Origin: Gordonia sp. (in: high G+C Gram-positive bacteria)
Lineage (GTDB): Bacteria; Actinomycetota; Actinomycetes; Mycobacteriales; Mycobacteriaceae
Direction: 5' to 3'
Assembly (NCBI RefSeq): GCF_020438995.1
Contig: NZ_JAGQTN010000064.1
Span: 1-40,470, forward strand
Length of the DNA: 40,470 nt
Part shown: piece after piece, positions 24,551-33,740 of the stretch
Layout of the letters: the number at the start of each line of letters is the position of its first letter
Position numbering within the stretch: the first letter of the stretch is position 1
Program-made: the position numbers and the translations under genes
Notes under the pieces: generated by a model
Told to the model about the DNA's origin: nothing
The model's input: only the letters and a program-made list of their open reading frames with translations
The model's database searches: none

Positions 24551-25015
24551 GTGAGAGTCGGTATCGGGACGGACGCCCATCGGGTCGACGCCGCGGCGGA
24601 GTGCTGGATGGTCGGCCTGTATTTTCCCGGCGAACCCGGCTGCGAAGGCCACTCCGACGGCGACGTCGGTGCGCATGCGCTGTGCGATGCGGTGCTGTCG
24701 GCCGCCGGCCTGGGTGATCTGGGATCGGTGTTCGGCACCGGTCGGCCCGAGTGGGCCGGCGTGAGCGGGGTGCAGATGCTCCGGCACGTCGCCACACTCG
24801 TCGAGGCCGCCGGGCTGACCGTCGTCAACGCTGCGGTGCAGGTGATCGGGAACCGGCCCAAGATCGGCCCGCGGCGCGACGAGGCGCAGCGGGTGCTCGG
24901 CGAGGCACTGGGCGCGCCGGTGTCGGTGTCGGCGACGACCACCGACGGTTTGGGGATGACCGGGCGCGGTGAGGGGGTTGCCGCAATGGCGACTGCGCTG
25001 GTGACTAACGGGTAA
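24551..25015 (+). CDS. ispF: 2-C-methyl-D-erythritol 2,4-cyclodiphosphate synthase
   Basis: A 154-residue trimeric enzyme converting CDP-ME 2-phosphate to the cyclodiphosphate with loss of CMP. Zinc ligands are in GTDAHR (D8, H10) and the GHSDGD motif; the C-terminal [14 protein letters not shown] is the family signature. The start is GTG 24551, in line with homologues ([11 protein letters not shown]); a GGGG stretch lies upstream. It is cotranscribed with ispD and cysS, which begins 11 nt after it. Confidence 0.94.
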   Translation: MRVGIGTDAHRVDAAAECWMVGLYFPGEPGCEGHSDGDVGAHALCDAVLSAAGLGDLGSVFGTGRPEWAGVSGVQMLRHVATLVEAAGLTVVNAAVQVIGNRPKIGPRRDEAQRVLGEALGAPVSVSATTTDGLGMTGRGEGVAAMATALVTNG

Positions 25016-25026
25016 GATGGCGCGTC

Positions 25027-26433
25027 GTGACCTTGCGCCTGTTTGATTCCGCTGCCCGAGAGGTACGTGACTTCGTTCCGTACCGCGACGGACAGGCGTC
25101 GATCTACCTGTGTGGCGCTACGGTGCAGGGACTGCCGCATATCGGTCACGTGCGCAGTGGTGTCGCGTTCGACGTCCTGCGTCGTTGGCTGGAGTACTCC
25201 GGTCTCGATGTGTTGTTCGTGCGCAACGTGACCGACATCGACGACAAGATCCTCAGCAAGGCCGCCGAGGCGGGCCGTCCGTGGTGGGAGTGGGCGGCCA
25301 CCCACGAGCGCGCATTCGCCGCCGCCTACGACGCGCTCGGCGTGCTGCCGCCGTCGGGGGAGCCGAGGGCCACCGGATTCGTGACGCAGATGGTCGAGTA
25401 CATGCAGCGGATCATCGACAACGGGCACGGCTACGCCGCCGACGGCAATGTGTACTTCGATGTGCGCAGCCTGCCCGAGTACGGCGCACTCAGCGGGCAT
25501 CGGCTCGAGGACGTGCATCAGGGCGAGAGCGCGGGCACCGGCAAACGTGATCCGCGGGACTTCACGCTGTGGAAGGCGGTCAAACCGGGCGAGCCGTCGT
25601 GGCCTACTCCGTGGGGTCCGGGGCGGCCGGGATGGCATCTGGAATGCTCGGCGATGGCCACCTCGTTGCTCGGTCCGCAATTCGATATCCATTGCGGTGG
25701 AATGGATCTCATCTTCCCTCATCATGAGAACGAGATCGCCCAGGCCCGTGGTGCCGGCGACGGTTTCGCGAACTACTGGCTGCACAACGGCTGGGTGACC
25801 CTGGCAGGCGAGAAGATGTCGAAGTCGATCGGCAATGTGGTCTCGATGCCGGCGATGCTGGGCAAGGTACGGCCTGTCGAACTGCGGTACTACCTGGGCA
25901 GTGCCCACTACCGGTCGATGCTCGAGTATTCCGACGGCGCGCTCGCCGAGGCCGCGGCCGGATACCGGCGCATCGAGTCGTTCCTGCACCGGGTGGCCGA
26001 GCGGGTCGGCGAGGTCAAGGTCGGTGAGGTGTCGGCGGAGTTCGCCGAAGCGCTCGACGACGATCTCGGGGTGCCCGCCGCACTGGCGGTGGTGCACAAC
26101 GCGGTTCGCCACGGCAACTCCGAACTCGAGTCCGGCGACGGCGCGGCTGCCGCGCAGACGGCCTCGACGGTGCGTGCGATGACCGGAGTTCTCGGCGTCG
26201 ACCCGCTCGATGAGCGCTGGTTGTCCGACGGCGACGATTCAACCGCGACGGCCTCACTCGACGTCCTGGTGCGGGCCGAACTCGACCGCCGGGCGCAGGC
26301 GCGGACCGAGAAGGACTGGGCCACAGCCGATGCCGTCCGGGACCGCCTCACGCAGGCCGGTATCGAGGTCACCGACACCCCCGACGGGGCCAAATGGTCC
26401 CTCAAAGAACCCACCCGAAGGGGAACTGAGTAG
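25027..26433 (+). CDS. cysS: cysteinyl-tRNA synthetase
   Basis: A 468-residue class I synthetase charging tRNA-Cys, orthologue of Rv3580c. The zinc cysteine C29 precedes the HIGH motif (H38-H41); [10 protein letters not shown] and the KMSKS loop (EKMSKSIGN) are intact. The C-terminal anticodon-binding domain is present, so it is the true synthetase and not the mycothiol ligase MshC, which has a different C-terminus. The start is GTG 25027. The stop TAG is followed with no gap by the rlmB ATG, so the two are coupled. Confidence 0.95.
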   Translation: MTLRLFDSAAREVRDFVPYRDGQASIYLCGATVQGLPHIGHVRSGVAFDVLRRWLEYSGLDVLFVRNVTDIDDKILSKAAEAGRPWWEWAATHERAFAAAYDALGVLPPSGEPRATGFVTQMVEYMQRIIDNGHGYAADGNVYFDVRSLPEYGALSGHRLEDVHQGESAGTGKRDPRDFTLWKAVKPGEPSWPTPWGPGRPGWHLECSAMATSLLGPQFDIHCGGMDLIFPHHENEIAQARGAGDGFANYWLHNGWVTLAGEKMSKSIGNVVSMPAMLGKVRPVELRYYLGSAHYRSMLEYSDGALAEAAAGYRRIESFLHRVAERVGEVKVGEVSAEFAEALDDDLGVPAALAVVHNAVRHGNSELESGDGAAAAQTASTVRAMTGVLGVDPLDERWLSDGDDSTATASLDVLVRAELDRRAQARTEKDWATADAVRDRLTQAGIEVTDTPDGAKWSLKEPTRRGTE

Positions 26434-27387
26434 ATGGCCGGAAATTCCAAGCGGCGGGGCGCTATTCGCAAGGACGGCACTAAGAAGGGACAGGTCACCG
26501 GTTCCGGTGGCCAGCGTCGGCGCGGTCTGGAAGGGCGCGGCGCCACCCCCAAGGCCGTCGACCGGCCGTACCACGCGGCCCACAAGAAAGCCGCTGCCAA
26601 CGCGAAACGTACTGCGGGACGGCCCAATACACGCAGACGCGAGGACGGTCCCGAGTATGTCGTGGGCCGTAACCCGGTGCTCGAATGCCTGCGTGCCGGG
26701 GTGCCGGCAACAGCGCTGTACGTGGCCGTCAACTCCGACCCGGATGATCGGGTGTCCGAGTCGGTCGGTCTGGCCGCCGACAAGGGCATCGCGATCCTGG
26801 AGGCCACCAAGCCCGAACTCGACCGGATCGCCTCCAACGGTCTGCATCAGGGTGTGGCACTTCAGGTTCCGGAGTACCGATACACCCATCCCGACGACCT
26901 GATGGCCCAGGCGCAGGCCAGCGGCACCCCGCCGCTGCTGGTGGCCCTCGACAACATCACCGACCCCCGCAACCTGGGTGCGGTGATCCGTTCGGTGGCC
27001 GCGTTCGGTGGGCACGGGGTGCTGATCCCGCAGCGCCGCAGCGCCAGCGTCACCGCCGTCGCCTGGCGCACCAGCGCCGGTGCCGCCGCCCGGCTGCCCG
27101 TCGCGCAGGCCACCAATCTGACTCGCACACTGAAGGATTGGGCTTCATCGGGGGTTCAGCTCGTCGGCCTCGACGCCGGTGGCGATGTGACCCTCGATGA
27201 CTACGACGGCACTGGACCGACGGTCATCGTCGTCGGCTCCGAGGGCAAGGGCCTGTCGCGGCTGGTCCGCGAGAGCTGCGATTCGATCCTGTCCATCCCG
27301 ATGGCCGGCGACGTGGAGAGCCTCAACGCATCAGTCGCCGCCGGTGTGGTGCTGGCCGAATTCTCCCGGCAGCGACGCCTGTCATAG
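26434..27387 (+). CDS. rlmB: 23S rRNA (guanosine-2'-O-)-methyltransferase RlmB-like
   Basis: A 317-residue SPOUT/TrmH-family 2'-O-methyltransferase, orthologue of Rv3579c. A highly basic, disordered N-terminus (residues 1-70) precedes the substrate-binding domain ([10 protein letters not shown]...) and the knotted SAM-binding domain with [31 protein letters not shown] and [18 protein letters not shown]. By family it modifies 23S rRNA G2251 (E. coli numbering); specificity in actinobacteria is less certain. It begins directly after cysS and is followed by a long perfect hairpin, so it ends the carD operon. Confidence 0.9.
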   Translation: MAGNSKRRGAIRKDGTKKGQVTGSGGQRRRGLEGRGATPKAVDRPYHAAHKKAAANAKRTAGRPNTRRREDGPEYVVGRNPVLECLRAGVPATALYVAVNSDPDDRVSESVGLAADKGIAILEATKPELDRIASNGLHQGVALQVPEYRYTHPDDLMAQAQASGTPPLLVALDNITDPRNLGAVIRSVAAFGGHGVLIPQRRSASVTAVAWRTSAGAAARLPVAQATNLTRTLKDWASSGVQLVGLDAGGDVTLDDYDGTGPTVIVVGSEGKGLSRLVRESCDSILSIPMAGDVESLNASVAAGVVLAEFSRQRRLS

Positions 27388-27401
27388 CTCCGGCCCGTCA
27401 C

Positions 27402-27464
27402 AAACCCCACCGCTGGGCGGGAGCATCGACATTGTTGTGACGCTCCCGCCCAGCGGTGGGGTTT
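27402..27464 (+). terminator. perfect 23-bp stem-loop terminator, repeat family copy 2
   Basis: Arms 27402-27424 and 27442-27464 are perfectly complementary over 23 bp around a 17-nt loop. The outer stem AAACCCCACCGCTG is identical to that at 1075-1137. It lies 14 nt after the rlmB stop and should separate the carD operon from the esterase. Confidence 0.88.
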
Positions 27465-27502
27465 ATGACGGATGTCTGCTTCGGAGGACCTTCCGGGCCC
27501 GC

Positions 27503-27508
27503 TACATT
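27503..27508 (+). promoter_or_regulatory. -10 box, carboxylesterase 1
   Basis: TACATT ends 6 nt before the ATG at 27515 and only 3 nt before an alternative ATG at 27512, favouring a leaderless start at 27515. Confidence 0.5.
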
Positions 27509-27514
27509 TGAATG

Positions 27515-29065
27515 ATGACAAAGCTCAGCAGCATCGTTCCCACGGACCTCGGACTGGTCGAGGGCGTCAATGGGAAGCGGACCCGTAAGGGGACGATCAG
27601 CTGGAAGGGCATCCCGTTCGCCGCGCCGCCGATCGCGGGCAACCGGCTGCGCGCCCCGCAGCCTGCCACCCCGTGGCCGGGGGTGCGCCCCGCGAACGCC
27701 TACGGCAAGGCCGCCGTACAGGCAAAACGTTTCACCGCCGTCGGCCCCGGCAAGTACCAGCCGATCGGGGAGGACTGCCTCACCCTCAACGTATTCTCCC
27801 CCGACACCGTGCGGTCGACGCCCCGGCCGGTGATGGTGTTCATCCACGGCGGTGCCTACATCCTGGGCACCACGGCCACCCCGCTGTACGACGGATCGGC
27901 GCTGGCCAGGACGCAGGACGTGGTCGTGGTGACCGTCCAGTACCGGTTCGGGCCGTTCGGTTACCTGGACTTCTCGTCGTACTCCACCGACGAACGCACC
28001 TTCGACAGCAACGTCGGCATCCGTGATCACCTTGCTGCCCTCGAATGGGTGCAGCGCAATATCGCGGCGTTCGGCGGTGATCCCGGCAATGTGACGATCT
28101 TCGGTGAGAGCGCCGGCGGGTCGGCCGTCCTGGCCTTGTTGGCCAGTCCCGCCTCGAAGGGGCTGTTCCACGCGGCGATCGCCCAGAGTCCCGCGCCGGA
28201 GCTGGTCGTCGAAGCCTCCGACGCACGCCTCTACGCCGATGCGTTCCTGCGAATCCTGGAAAGCCCCGAGTACCGGGCGGGCGCACGCGACGAGGAGCCG
28301 ATCACCCCCGAGCGGGCCCGGCAATTGCTGACCAAGGCGTCGGCGGCGGACCTGCACAAGGCCGGTGCCCGGTTGTTGGCTTACGCCAAGCACACCGACA
28401 TCGTTTCGCCCGTACCCTACGGCCCGGTTATCGGCGATGACATCCTGCCGGAGGCGCCACTGGCGGCGGCGCAGGCGGGCAAACTGCTGCCGGTGCCGCT
28501 GATCATCGGCACCAACAACGACGAGGGACTGCTTTTCGCCAAGACCTGGAATATCCTGCCACCGGCGGAGAAGACGGTCATCGACGCCGCGGGTATCGAC
28601 AGCTGGAACGAGATCTCGGCACTGTATGAGAAAGACGGCCCCGACGGTGTCCGGCTGTCGGCGGATGCGGTGTTCTGGGCGCCGTCGGTGACGATCGCCG
28701 ACGGGCACAGCGCGGTGGCTCCGACTTACGTGTACCGGTACGACTTCGCGACCAAGGTGCTGGAGAAGACCGGTTTCGGCGCGACACACGCGATGGAACT
28801 GTTCGCGGTGTTCGGGGCGTTCCGTACTGCCCTCGGCGCGGGTATCGCGGTGGGTTCGTGGCGTTCGGCCGAGCGGGTCACCCGCACCGTGCAACGGCAC
28901 TGGGGCAACTTCGCACTCGTGCACACCCCGGTCGCCGGCTGGCCCAAGTACACCACCAACCAGCGCCGGGTGCTGCTGATCGACGACCCGTGCCACGTCC
29001 GCGTCGATCCCGGTGGCGAGCGTCGCCAGGCTTGGCAGAAGGCGCACGCGGCCCGGGCTCACTGA
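27515..29065 (+). CDS. type-B carboxylesterase/lipase family protein 1
   Basis: A 516-residue serine esterase. The oxyanion hole HGGAY and the nucleophile elbow GESAGG (in NVTIFGESAGG) are clear, with the acidic residue in NNDEG and a late histidine (ATHAMEL). No signal peptide is visible, so it is probably cytoplasmic. The physiological ester is unknown. It is a paralogue of the esterase at 30494-32041, with matching blocks over the full length (IPFAAPP, EDCLTLNVFSPD, LEWVQRNIAAFGGD, GHSAVAPTY). It converges with an alpha/beta hydrolase gene across 21 nt. Confidence 0.88.
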   Translation: MTKLSSIVPTDLGLVEGVNGKRTRKGTISWKGIPFAAPPIAGNRLRAPQPATPWPGVRPANAYGKAAVQAKRFTAVGPGKYQPIGEDCLTLNVFSPDTVRSTPRPVMVFIHGGAYILGTTATPLYDGSALARTQDVVVVTVQYRFGPFGYLDFSSYSTDERTFDSNVGIRDHLAALEWVQRNIAAFGGDPGNVTIFGESAGGSAVLALLASPASKGLFHAAIAQSPAPELVVEASDARLYADAFLRILESPEYRAGARDEEPITPERARQLLTKASAADLHKAGARLLAYAKHTDIVSPVPYGPVIGDDILPEAPLAAAQAGKLLPVPLIIGTNNDEGLLFAKTWNILPPAEKTVIDAAGIDSWNEISALYEKDGPDGVRLSADAVFWAPSVTIADGHSAVAPTYVYRYDFATKVLEKTGFGATHAMELFAVFGAFRTALGAGIAVGSWRSAERVTRTVQRHWGNFALVHTPVAGWPKYTTNQRRVLLIDDPCHVRVDPGGERRQAWQKAHAARAH

Positions 29066-29086
29066 CCCGGTATCACAGGCCGGCGA

Positions 29087-29884
29087 TCACAGGTCCCAGG
29101 CGGTCGGCGGGTCGGCCGCCAGAAACGAGAGCACCAGCGGATTGACCACCTCGGGTGATTCGACCGGCAGATAGTGGGTGCCGGGCACGACCGCCAGCCG
29201 CCCGTGCGGCAGCGTCCGGGATAGTTCCACGGCATGCTCGATGACGATGCCGCCTCGGTCGGCGGCCAGTATGAGCGTCGGGGCCTGCACTGATGCGAAG
29301 TCCTGGGCGGTGTAGGCCGGTCCCGGGATCATCAGGTCGGTGCCTTTGGCCAGGTAGGTGTCGAAGTGTTCGGGACCGTCGGGGGAGAACGCGAGAAACA
29401 ACTCGCGGAGCAGGTCGATGATCAGCGGGTCGCGCCGGGCCAGCGGCTCGATGAACACATCGGGCTCAATCGCAGCCGAATTGATATATCCGCAGGCCAG
29501 GACCAGCTTGTGTACCAGATCGGGGCGCTGACGGGCGACGAGCAGGGCGACGACGGCGCCCTCGCTCCAGGTGACCAGGTGCGCGGGACGCCGGACGACC
29601 GTCTCCAGGTAGTCGATCAGCAGTTGTGCGGTGCCTTCGAGCGTGAACGGCTCGTCGGTGTCGGGGCTGTGGCCGTGACCCACCCGTTCGGGGGTGTACA
29701 GGTCGAGGCCGCCGTCACCGAAGTCGAGTACCTGCGCCGCCCACGACGCCGACGATGCGAACAGGCTGTGGAGCAGGACCGTTGCCGGTCCCGCGGGGTT
29801 ACCGGTGTGCAGATGCCAGATCGGAGTGCCGCCGATGTCGACGTACACCCCACCGTCTCGGCGCTCGCCGATAGCCACGGACAT
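29087..29884 (-). CDS. alpha/beta-fold hydrolase
   Basis: A 265-residue alpha/beta hydrolase with the oxyanion region LLHSLFASSASW, a non-standard nucleophile elbow TWSEGA (in place of GHSMG) and a late histidine in GTHYLP. The altered elbow (first glycine replaced by threonine) may change activity, but the serine is retained. The substrate is unknown. ATG 29884 is chosen, with a CACCAT -10-like box 7 nt upstream; ATG 29893 is three codons longer. It lies between the two paralogous esterases on the opposite strand, divergent from the DUF2599 lipoprotein. Confidence 0.78.
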   Translation of the reverse strand: MSVAIGERRDGGVYVDIGGTPIWHLHTGNPAGPATVLLHSLFASSASWAAQVLDFGDGGLDLYTPERVGHGHSPDTDEPFTLEGTAQLLIDYLETVVRRPAHLVTWSEGAVVALLVARQRPDLVHKLVLACGYINSAAIEPDVFIEPLARRDPLIIDLLRELFLAFSPDGPEHFDTYLAKGTDLMIPGPAYTAQDFASVQAPTLILAADRGGIVIEHAVELSRTLPHGRLAVVPGTHYLPVESPEVVNPLVLSFLAADPPTAWDL

Positions 29885-29946
29885 GACGACCATGGTGTCA
29901 GACGCCGCATCGCCGGTGGAGCACGATTGTGGAAAGATCGGGCAAC

Positions 29947-29952
29947 TATCGT
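29947..29952 (+). promoter_or_regulatory. -10 box, DUF2599 lipoprotein
   Basis: TATCGT ends 6 nt before the ATG at 29959; no Shine-Dalgarno is present, so leaderless transcription is likely. Confidence 0.5.
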
Positions 29953-29958
29953 GACCGT

Positions 29959-30465
29959 ATGGATCAGGATCGGCCCGTTGTCCGGGCACTCGGCGCGGCG
30001 CTGACGGCATGTGTGGTGGCGTGCGGTGCCGTGGCCTGCGGCTCCGGTGATGATGCCGGCACGTCGGCCGGGACGAGCAGCTCCGTGACGCCGGTGACCG
30101 AACCCACATCCGAATCGTCGGTTGAACCGTCACCGGCGCCGGTATATCTGCCGCCCTACATCGACCACGTGCAGTGGGTCGACACCGAGGTGGGGCCGAG
30201 TCTGCAGATCTATCCGACGTTCTCGGGCCGCAACGCCGACGCCCCCACGGCCGGCGACGAGGCGTGGTCGGAGGTGCAGAAACTCGACGCGAGCGCCGAC
30301 AGCCCCGGGATGCGAGCGCAATTCGACTGCCATTGGACGTTCGCCCGGCTCGTCGCTCCCGACAAGACGAGCTGGAACCTGGAACCGCAGAGACCCGTGG
30401 TCACCGCCGACGAGATGATCGCGGCCCGCTGCAATCCCGGGTTCGCCGAGGAGCCGGGCCCCTGA
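29959..30465 (+). CDS. DUF2599 domain-containing lipoprotein
   Basis: A 168-residue exported protein. A signal helix (residues ~10-26) ends in a lipobox-like AVAC, followed by a Ser/Thr/Pro-rich linker (~30-60) and a DUF2599 domain of about 100 residues. The domain signature is readable: YIDHVQWVDTEVGPSL, the tryptophan-containing FDCHWTFA, and KTSWNLEPQRPVV near the end, with a conserved cysteine pair (C of FDCHW, C of ARCNPG) that could form a disulfide. Function unknown. ATG 29959 follows a TATCGT box. The second esterase begins 28 nt downstream but has its own leaderless promoter. Confidence 0.78.
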   Translation: MDQDRPVVRALGAALTACVVACGAVACGSGDDAGTSAGTSSSVTPVTEPTSESSVEPSPAPVYLPPYIDHVQWVDTEVGPSLQIYPTFSGRNADAPTAGDEAWSEVQKLDASADSPGMRAQFDCHWTFARLVAPDKTSWNLEPQRPVVTADEMIAARCNPGFAEEPGP

Positions 30466-30480
30466 TCCGCCTGGGTGCAG

Positions 30481-30486
30481 TACAGT
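30481..30486 (+). promoter_or_regulatory. -10 box, carboxylesterase 2
   Basis: TACAGT ends exactly 7 nt before the ATG at 30494, the arrangement of a leaderless transcript. Confidence 0.6.
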
Positions 30487-30493
30487 AAGGCCG

Positions 30494-32041
30494 ATGGTAT
30501 CGATGGAACGTGTTATCGCCACCGAATCGGGGCTGGTCGGGGGCCGTCGCGGTCGCGGTAGGTCGATCAGCTGGCGGGGCATTCCGTTCGCCGCGCCACC
30601 TTTGGGCGACAAGCGATTCCGCGCGCCGCAGCCGCCGGAAGCGTGGCGTGGTGTGCGCGAATGTGACTCCTTCGGCGACGCGCTCATCCAGGAGAAGTAC
30701 CTGACGCTCACCACGCCGCTGAAGCTGCAGCCGATGAGCGAGGACTGCCTCACGCTCAACGTGTTCTCGCCGGACTCGGTGCCATCGGCGCCGCGGCCGG
30801 TGATGGTATTTGTCCACGGCGGCGGTTTCCTGATGGGGATGGCAGCCACCCCCATCTACGACGGTACCCATCTCGCCCGCAACCAGGACGTCGTCGTCGT
30901 CACCATCCAGTACCGGTTCGGGCCGTTCGGATTCCTCGACGTCACCGAGTACGCCGATCCCGAGCACCCGTTCGAGACCAATCTCGGCCTGCGTGACCAG
31001 ATCGCAGCGCTGGAGTGGGTGCAGCGCAACATCGCCGCATTCGGCGGCGACGCCGACAACGTCACAGTGTTCGGGGAGAGCGCGGGCGGCTCGTCGGTGC
31101 TGGCACTGCTCGCCGTGCCCGCCGCGAAGGGACTGTTCGCCGCCGCGATCGCCGAGAGCCCGGCCCCCGAACTCGTCGTCGAGCAGGACACCGCACGCAT
31201 CATCGCCGACGAGTTCCTGCGGCTCCTCGACGATCCGTTCCGGGCTCCGGGCGCTCCTCATGACGGGCATCCGTTCCCGGCCCGGCAGGCCCGCCGGTTG
31301 CTGTCGCGGGCGTCGGGCCACGCGATCCATCAGGCGGGCAAGAAGCTGATGGACTATTCGATGAAGGTCGACGTCGGGGTGTTTCTGCCGATGGCACCGA
31401 TCATCGGCGACGACATCCTGCCGCAGTCGCCGCTGCAGGCCGCCCGCGCCGGTGTCACTCACCCGATCCCGCTGGTCGTCGGCAACAACCGGGAGGAAGG
31501 AGCGCTGTTCGCCCGGTTCTTCGACCTGACGCCGGCGGTGGAGAAGACCGTCCACAAGCTCGCCGGTACAGCGGGCGGTGAGGCGATCCGCGCCGTCTAC
31601 GGCGAGGAGAAGGCCGACAAGTCGCGACTGTCGGGCGATTTCCTGTTCTGGGGCCCCACCAGCGTGTTCGTCGACGGCCACAGCGCGGTGGCACCCACCT
31701 ACCACTACCGCTACGACTACGTGACCCGACTGCTCAAGGCGAGCGGTTTCGGCGCCACCCATACCACCGAGATGCTGGCGGTGTTCGGTTCGCTGAAAAC
31801 CTACGTCGCCGGTTTTCTGGCGATCGCCGACTGGCGTTCGGTCAGTCGCCTGGTCGCCGAGGTGCAGGGCCGTTGGGGCGGTTTCGCCCGCCACCGCGAT
31901 CCCGGCAGCGACTGGCCCGCCTACACCACCGCCGACCGCCGCGTCCTGATCATCGACGACCCGAGCCGCGTCGACACCGACCCAGACGCCCGCCGACGCG
32001 AGGTCTGGCAGCGCCTGCATTCGACTGAATTGTCCGGTTGA
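30494..32041 (+). CDS. type-B carboxylesterase/lipase family protein 2
   Basis: A 515-residue serine esterase closely related to the one at 27515-29065. The oxyanion hole HGGGF and the elbow GESAGG (in NVTVFGESAGG) are present, with NNREEG at the acidic-residue position where copy 1 has NNDEG, and ATHTTEM around the late histidine. No signal peptide. The pair probably arose by duplication; two unrelated genes on both strands now lie between them. A second in-frame ATG three codons in (MERVIATE) is possible, but TACAGT lies 7 nt before ATG 30494. Its stop is one base from the stop of the convergent surface-protein gene. Confidence 0.88.
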   Translation: MVSMERVIATESGLVGGRRGRGRSISWRGIPFAAPPLGDKRFRAPQPPEAWRGVRECDSFGDALIQEKYLTLTTPLKLQPMSEDCLTLNVFSPDSVPSAPRPVMVFVHGGGFLMGMAATPIYDGTHLARNQDVVVVTIQYRFGPFGFLDVTEYADPEHPFETNLGLRDQIAALEWVQRNIAAFGGDADNVTVFGESAGGSSVLALLAVPAAKGLFAAAIAESPAPELVVEQDTARIIADEFLRLLDDPFRAPGAPHDGHPFPARQARRLLSRASGHAIHQAGKKLMDYSMKVDVGVFLPMAPIIGDDILPQSPLQAARAGVTHPIPLVVGNNREEGALFARFFDLTPAVEKTVHKLAGTAGGEAIRAVYGEEKADKSRLSGDFLFWGPTSVFVDGHSAVAPTYHYRYDYVTRLLKASGFGATHTTEMLAVFGSLKTYVAGFLAIADWRSVSRLVAEVQGRWGGFARHRDPGSDWPAYTTADRRVLIIDDPSRVDTDPDARRREVWQRLHSTELSG

Positions 32042-32042
32042 T

Positions 32043-33740
32043 TCACACCACCGGCGCCGTGTCGGCGGGTTTGATGACCACGATGCGGGTGACGCCGTTG
32101 CCCGCATCCACCGTCTGCAGGACTGATCCGTCAGGTCTGAGCTGGGGGACGCCCCAGGGTTGTCCGCCGAGTGGGGTGGTGGTGGCGCCGGTGGCGGTGA
32201 TGGAGGTGACGTAGTACGTCATGTCGCCGGTGGCGTGGTCGCTGGTGTAGGTGATCAGGTGGGCGGAGCTGTCGGGGGCGATCAGGACCTCGCTGTACCA
32301 GTAGCCGGTGAGCGGGGTGATGGTTGCGATGCCGTCGGCCACACCGGTGACGAAGTAGCTGGTTTCGCTGGTGACGGGGTCGTCGATGTAGGTGATCTGG
32401 TATGCGGTGCCGTCGGGGGCGAAGGTGAGGCCGCCGGTGGGGACGCCGGAAAGCGGGGTGGTGGCGGTGAGGACGCCGCTGCTGTCGACGGCGGTGATGA
32501 AGAAGGAGATGTCGCCGGTGGGGTCGTACGTGTAGAGGGTGTAGTAGGCGGTGTTGTCGGGGGCGGTCTGGAGGTCGCCGTAGGGCGCGCCGTCGAGCTG
32601 GGTGAACGCGAGGCCGCCGATGGCGGTGATGGCGACGACGTTGTAGACGAGGTCGCCGGTGGCGGGGTCGTAGGTGTAGGTGGTCTGGTAGACGGTGCCG
32701 TCGGTGGCGATCACCGGGCCGCCGTTGGGGGTGCCGTCGGCCCTCACCTCGAGGTCGACGGCGGTGCCGGTGATGGCGATGACATACGTGGCGTCGCCTG
32801 CGACGGGGTCGTAGGTGTAGGTGGTCTGGTAGACGGTGCCGTCCGGGGCAATCTGGAGGTGGCCGGGGATGGCGTCGAGTAGCGAGATTCTGGTTGCGGT
32901 GCCGTCGGTGGTGATGGCGGTGACGTAGGTGTTGTAGACGTCGGTGGTGGCGTCGTAGGTGTAGGTGGATTGGTAGGCGGTGCTGTCGGGGGCGATCAGG
33001 AGGTCGCTGAACGGGTAGCCGAAGAGTGAGGTCCGAATCGCGTTGCCGGCGGTTGTGATGGTGGTGACGTTGGTGATGGTGTCGCCGGTGACAGGGTCTT
33101 CGGTGTAGGTGGTTTGGTAGGCGGTGCCGTCGGGGGCGAACTGGAGGCCGCCGGGTGCGCCGGCGAGTGGGATGACGGCGGTCAATGTGCCGGTCGTCGT
33201 GATGGTGGTGACGTAGGTGGTGTACTGACCGGTGGAGCCGTTGTAGGTGGAGGTGGTGTGGTAAGCGGTGCCGTTGGGCGCGATCCGGAGGTCGGCAACT
33301 GTGCCGATGAGTTCGGTGACGGTTGTGGTCCCGGCGGGGGTGATGGTGGTGGTGTGGTACACGGCATCGCCGCTGACGGGATCGTCGGTGCGGATGACCT
33401 GGTAGACCGTGCCGTTCGGGGCGACCTGGAGGCTGCCGATGGGTACGCCGGTGAGTTGCGTGGCGGTTGAGGTCCCGGAGGGGGTGATGGCGGCGATATA
33501 GAACTCGGATTCGCCCGTGTCGGGGTTGTAGGTGTAGCTGGCCAGATGGGCGGTGCCGCCGGGATCGACCTGGATGTCGCTGTAGGGGTCGCCGGCGACC
33601 GTGGTGACGATCGTGGTGCCGGTGGGGGTGATGACGGTGACGTAATTGGTGACGACTCCGGTGTCGGGATCGTAATCGAAGCTGACCTGGTAGGCGGTGC
33701 CGTCAGCGGCGATCGGGAGGTTGCCATTGGGTGAGCCGGG
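32043..33740 (-). repeat. twelve ~140-bp repeats coding propeller-like units
   Basis: Each unit encodes about 47 residues centred on APDGTAYQ and TYTYDP. Unlike the TPR array upstream in the window, the units have diverged considerably, pointing to old duplication and functional retention. Confidence 0.8.

Noticed and set aside
24292-26112. 606-codon open frame antisense to ispD, ispF and cysS
   Set aside because: Spans three conserved housekeeping genes on the other strand and has no recognisable motif.
25027-26433. mycothiol ligase MshC
   Set aside because: The full C-terminal anticodon-binding region and the operon position next to rlmB identify the true cysteinyl-tRNA synthetase.
27398-29062. 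554-codon open frame antisense to esterase 1
   Set aside because: High-GC shadow frame with Arg/Gly/Val-rich composition; the plus-strand esterase has full catalytic motifs.
30401-32107. 568-codon open frame antisense to esterase 2
   Set aside because: Shadow of a well-supported gene; no domain-like sequence.
32043-33740. CRISPR or satellite-like repeats
   Set aside because: Diverged in-frame protein repeats of a secreted protein.
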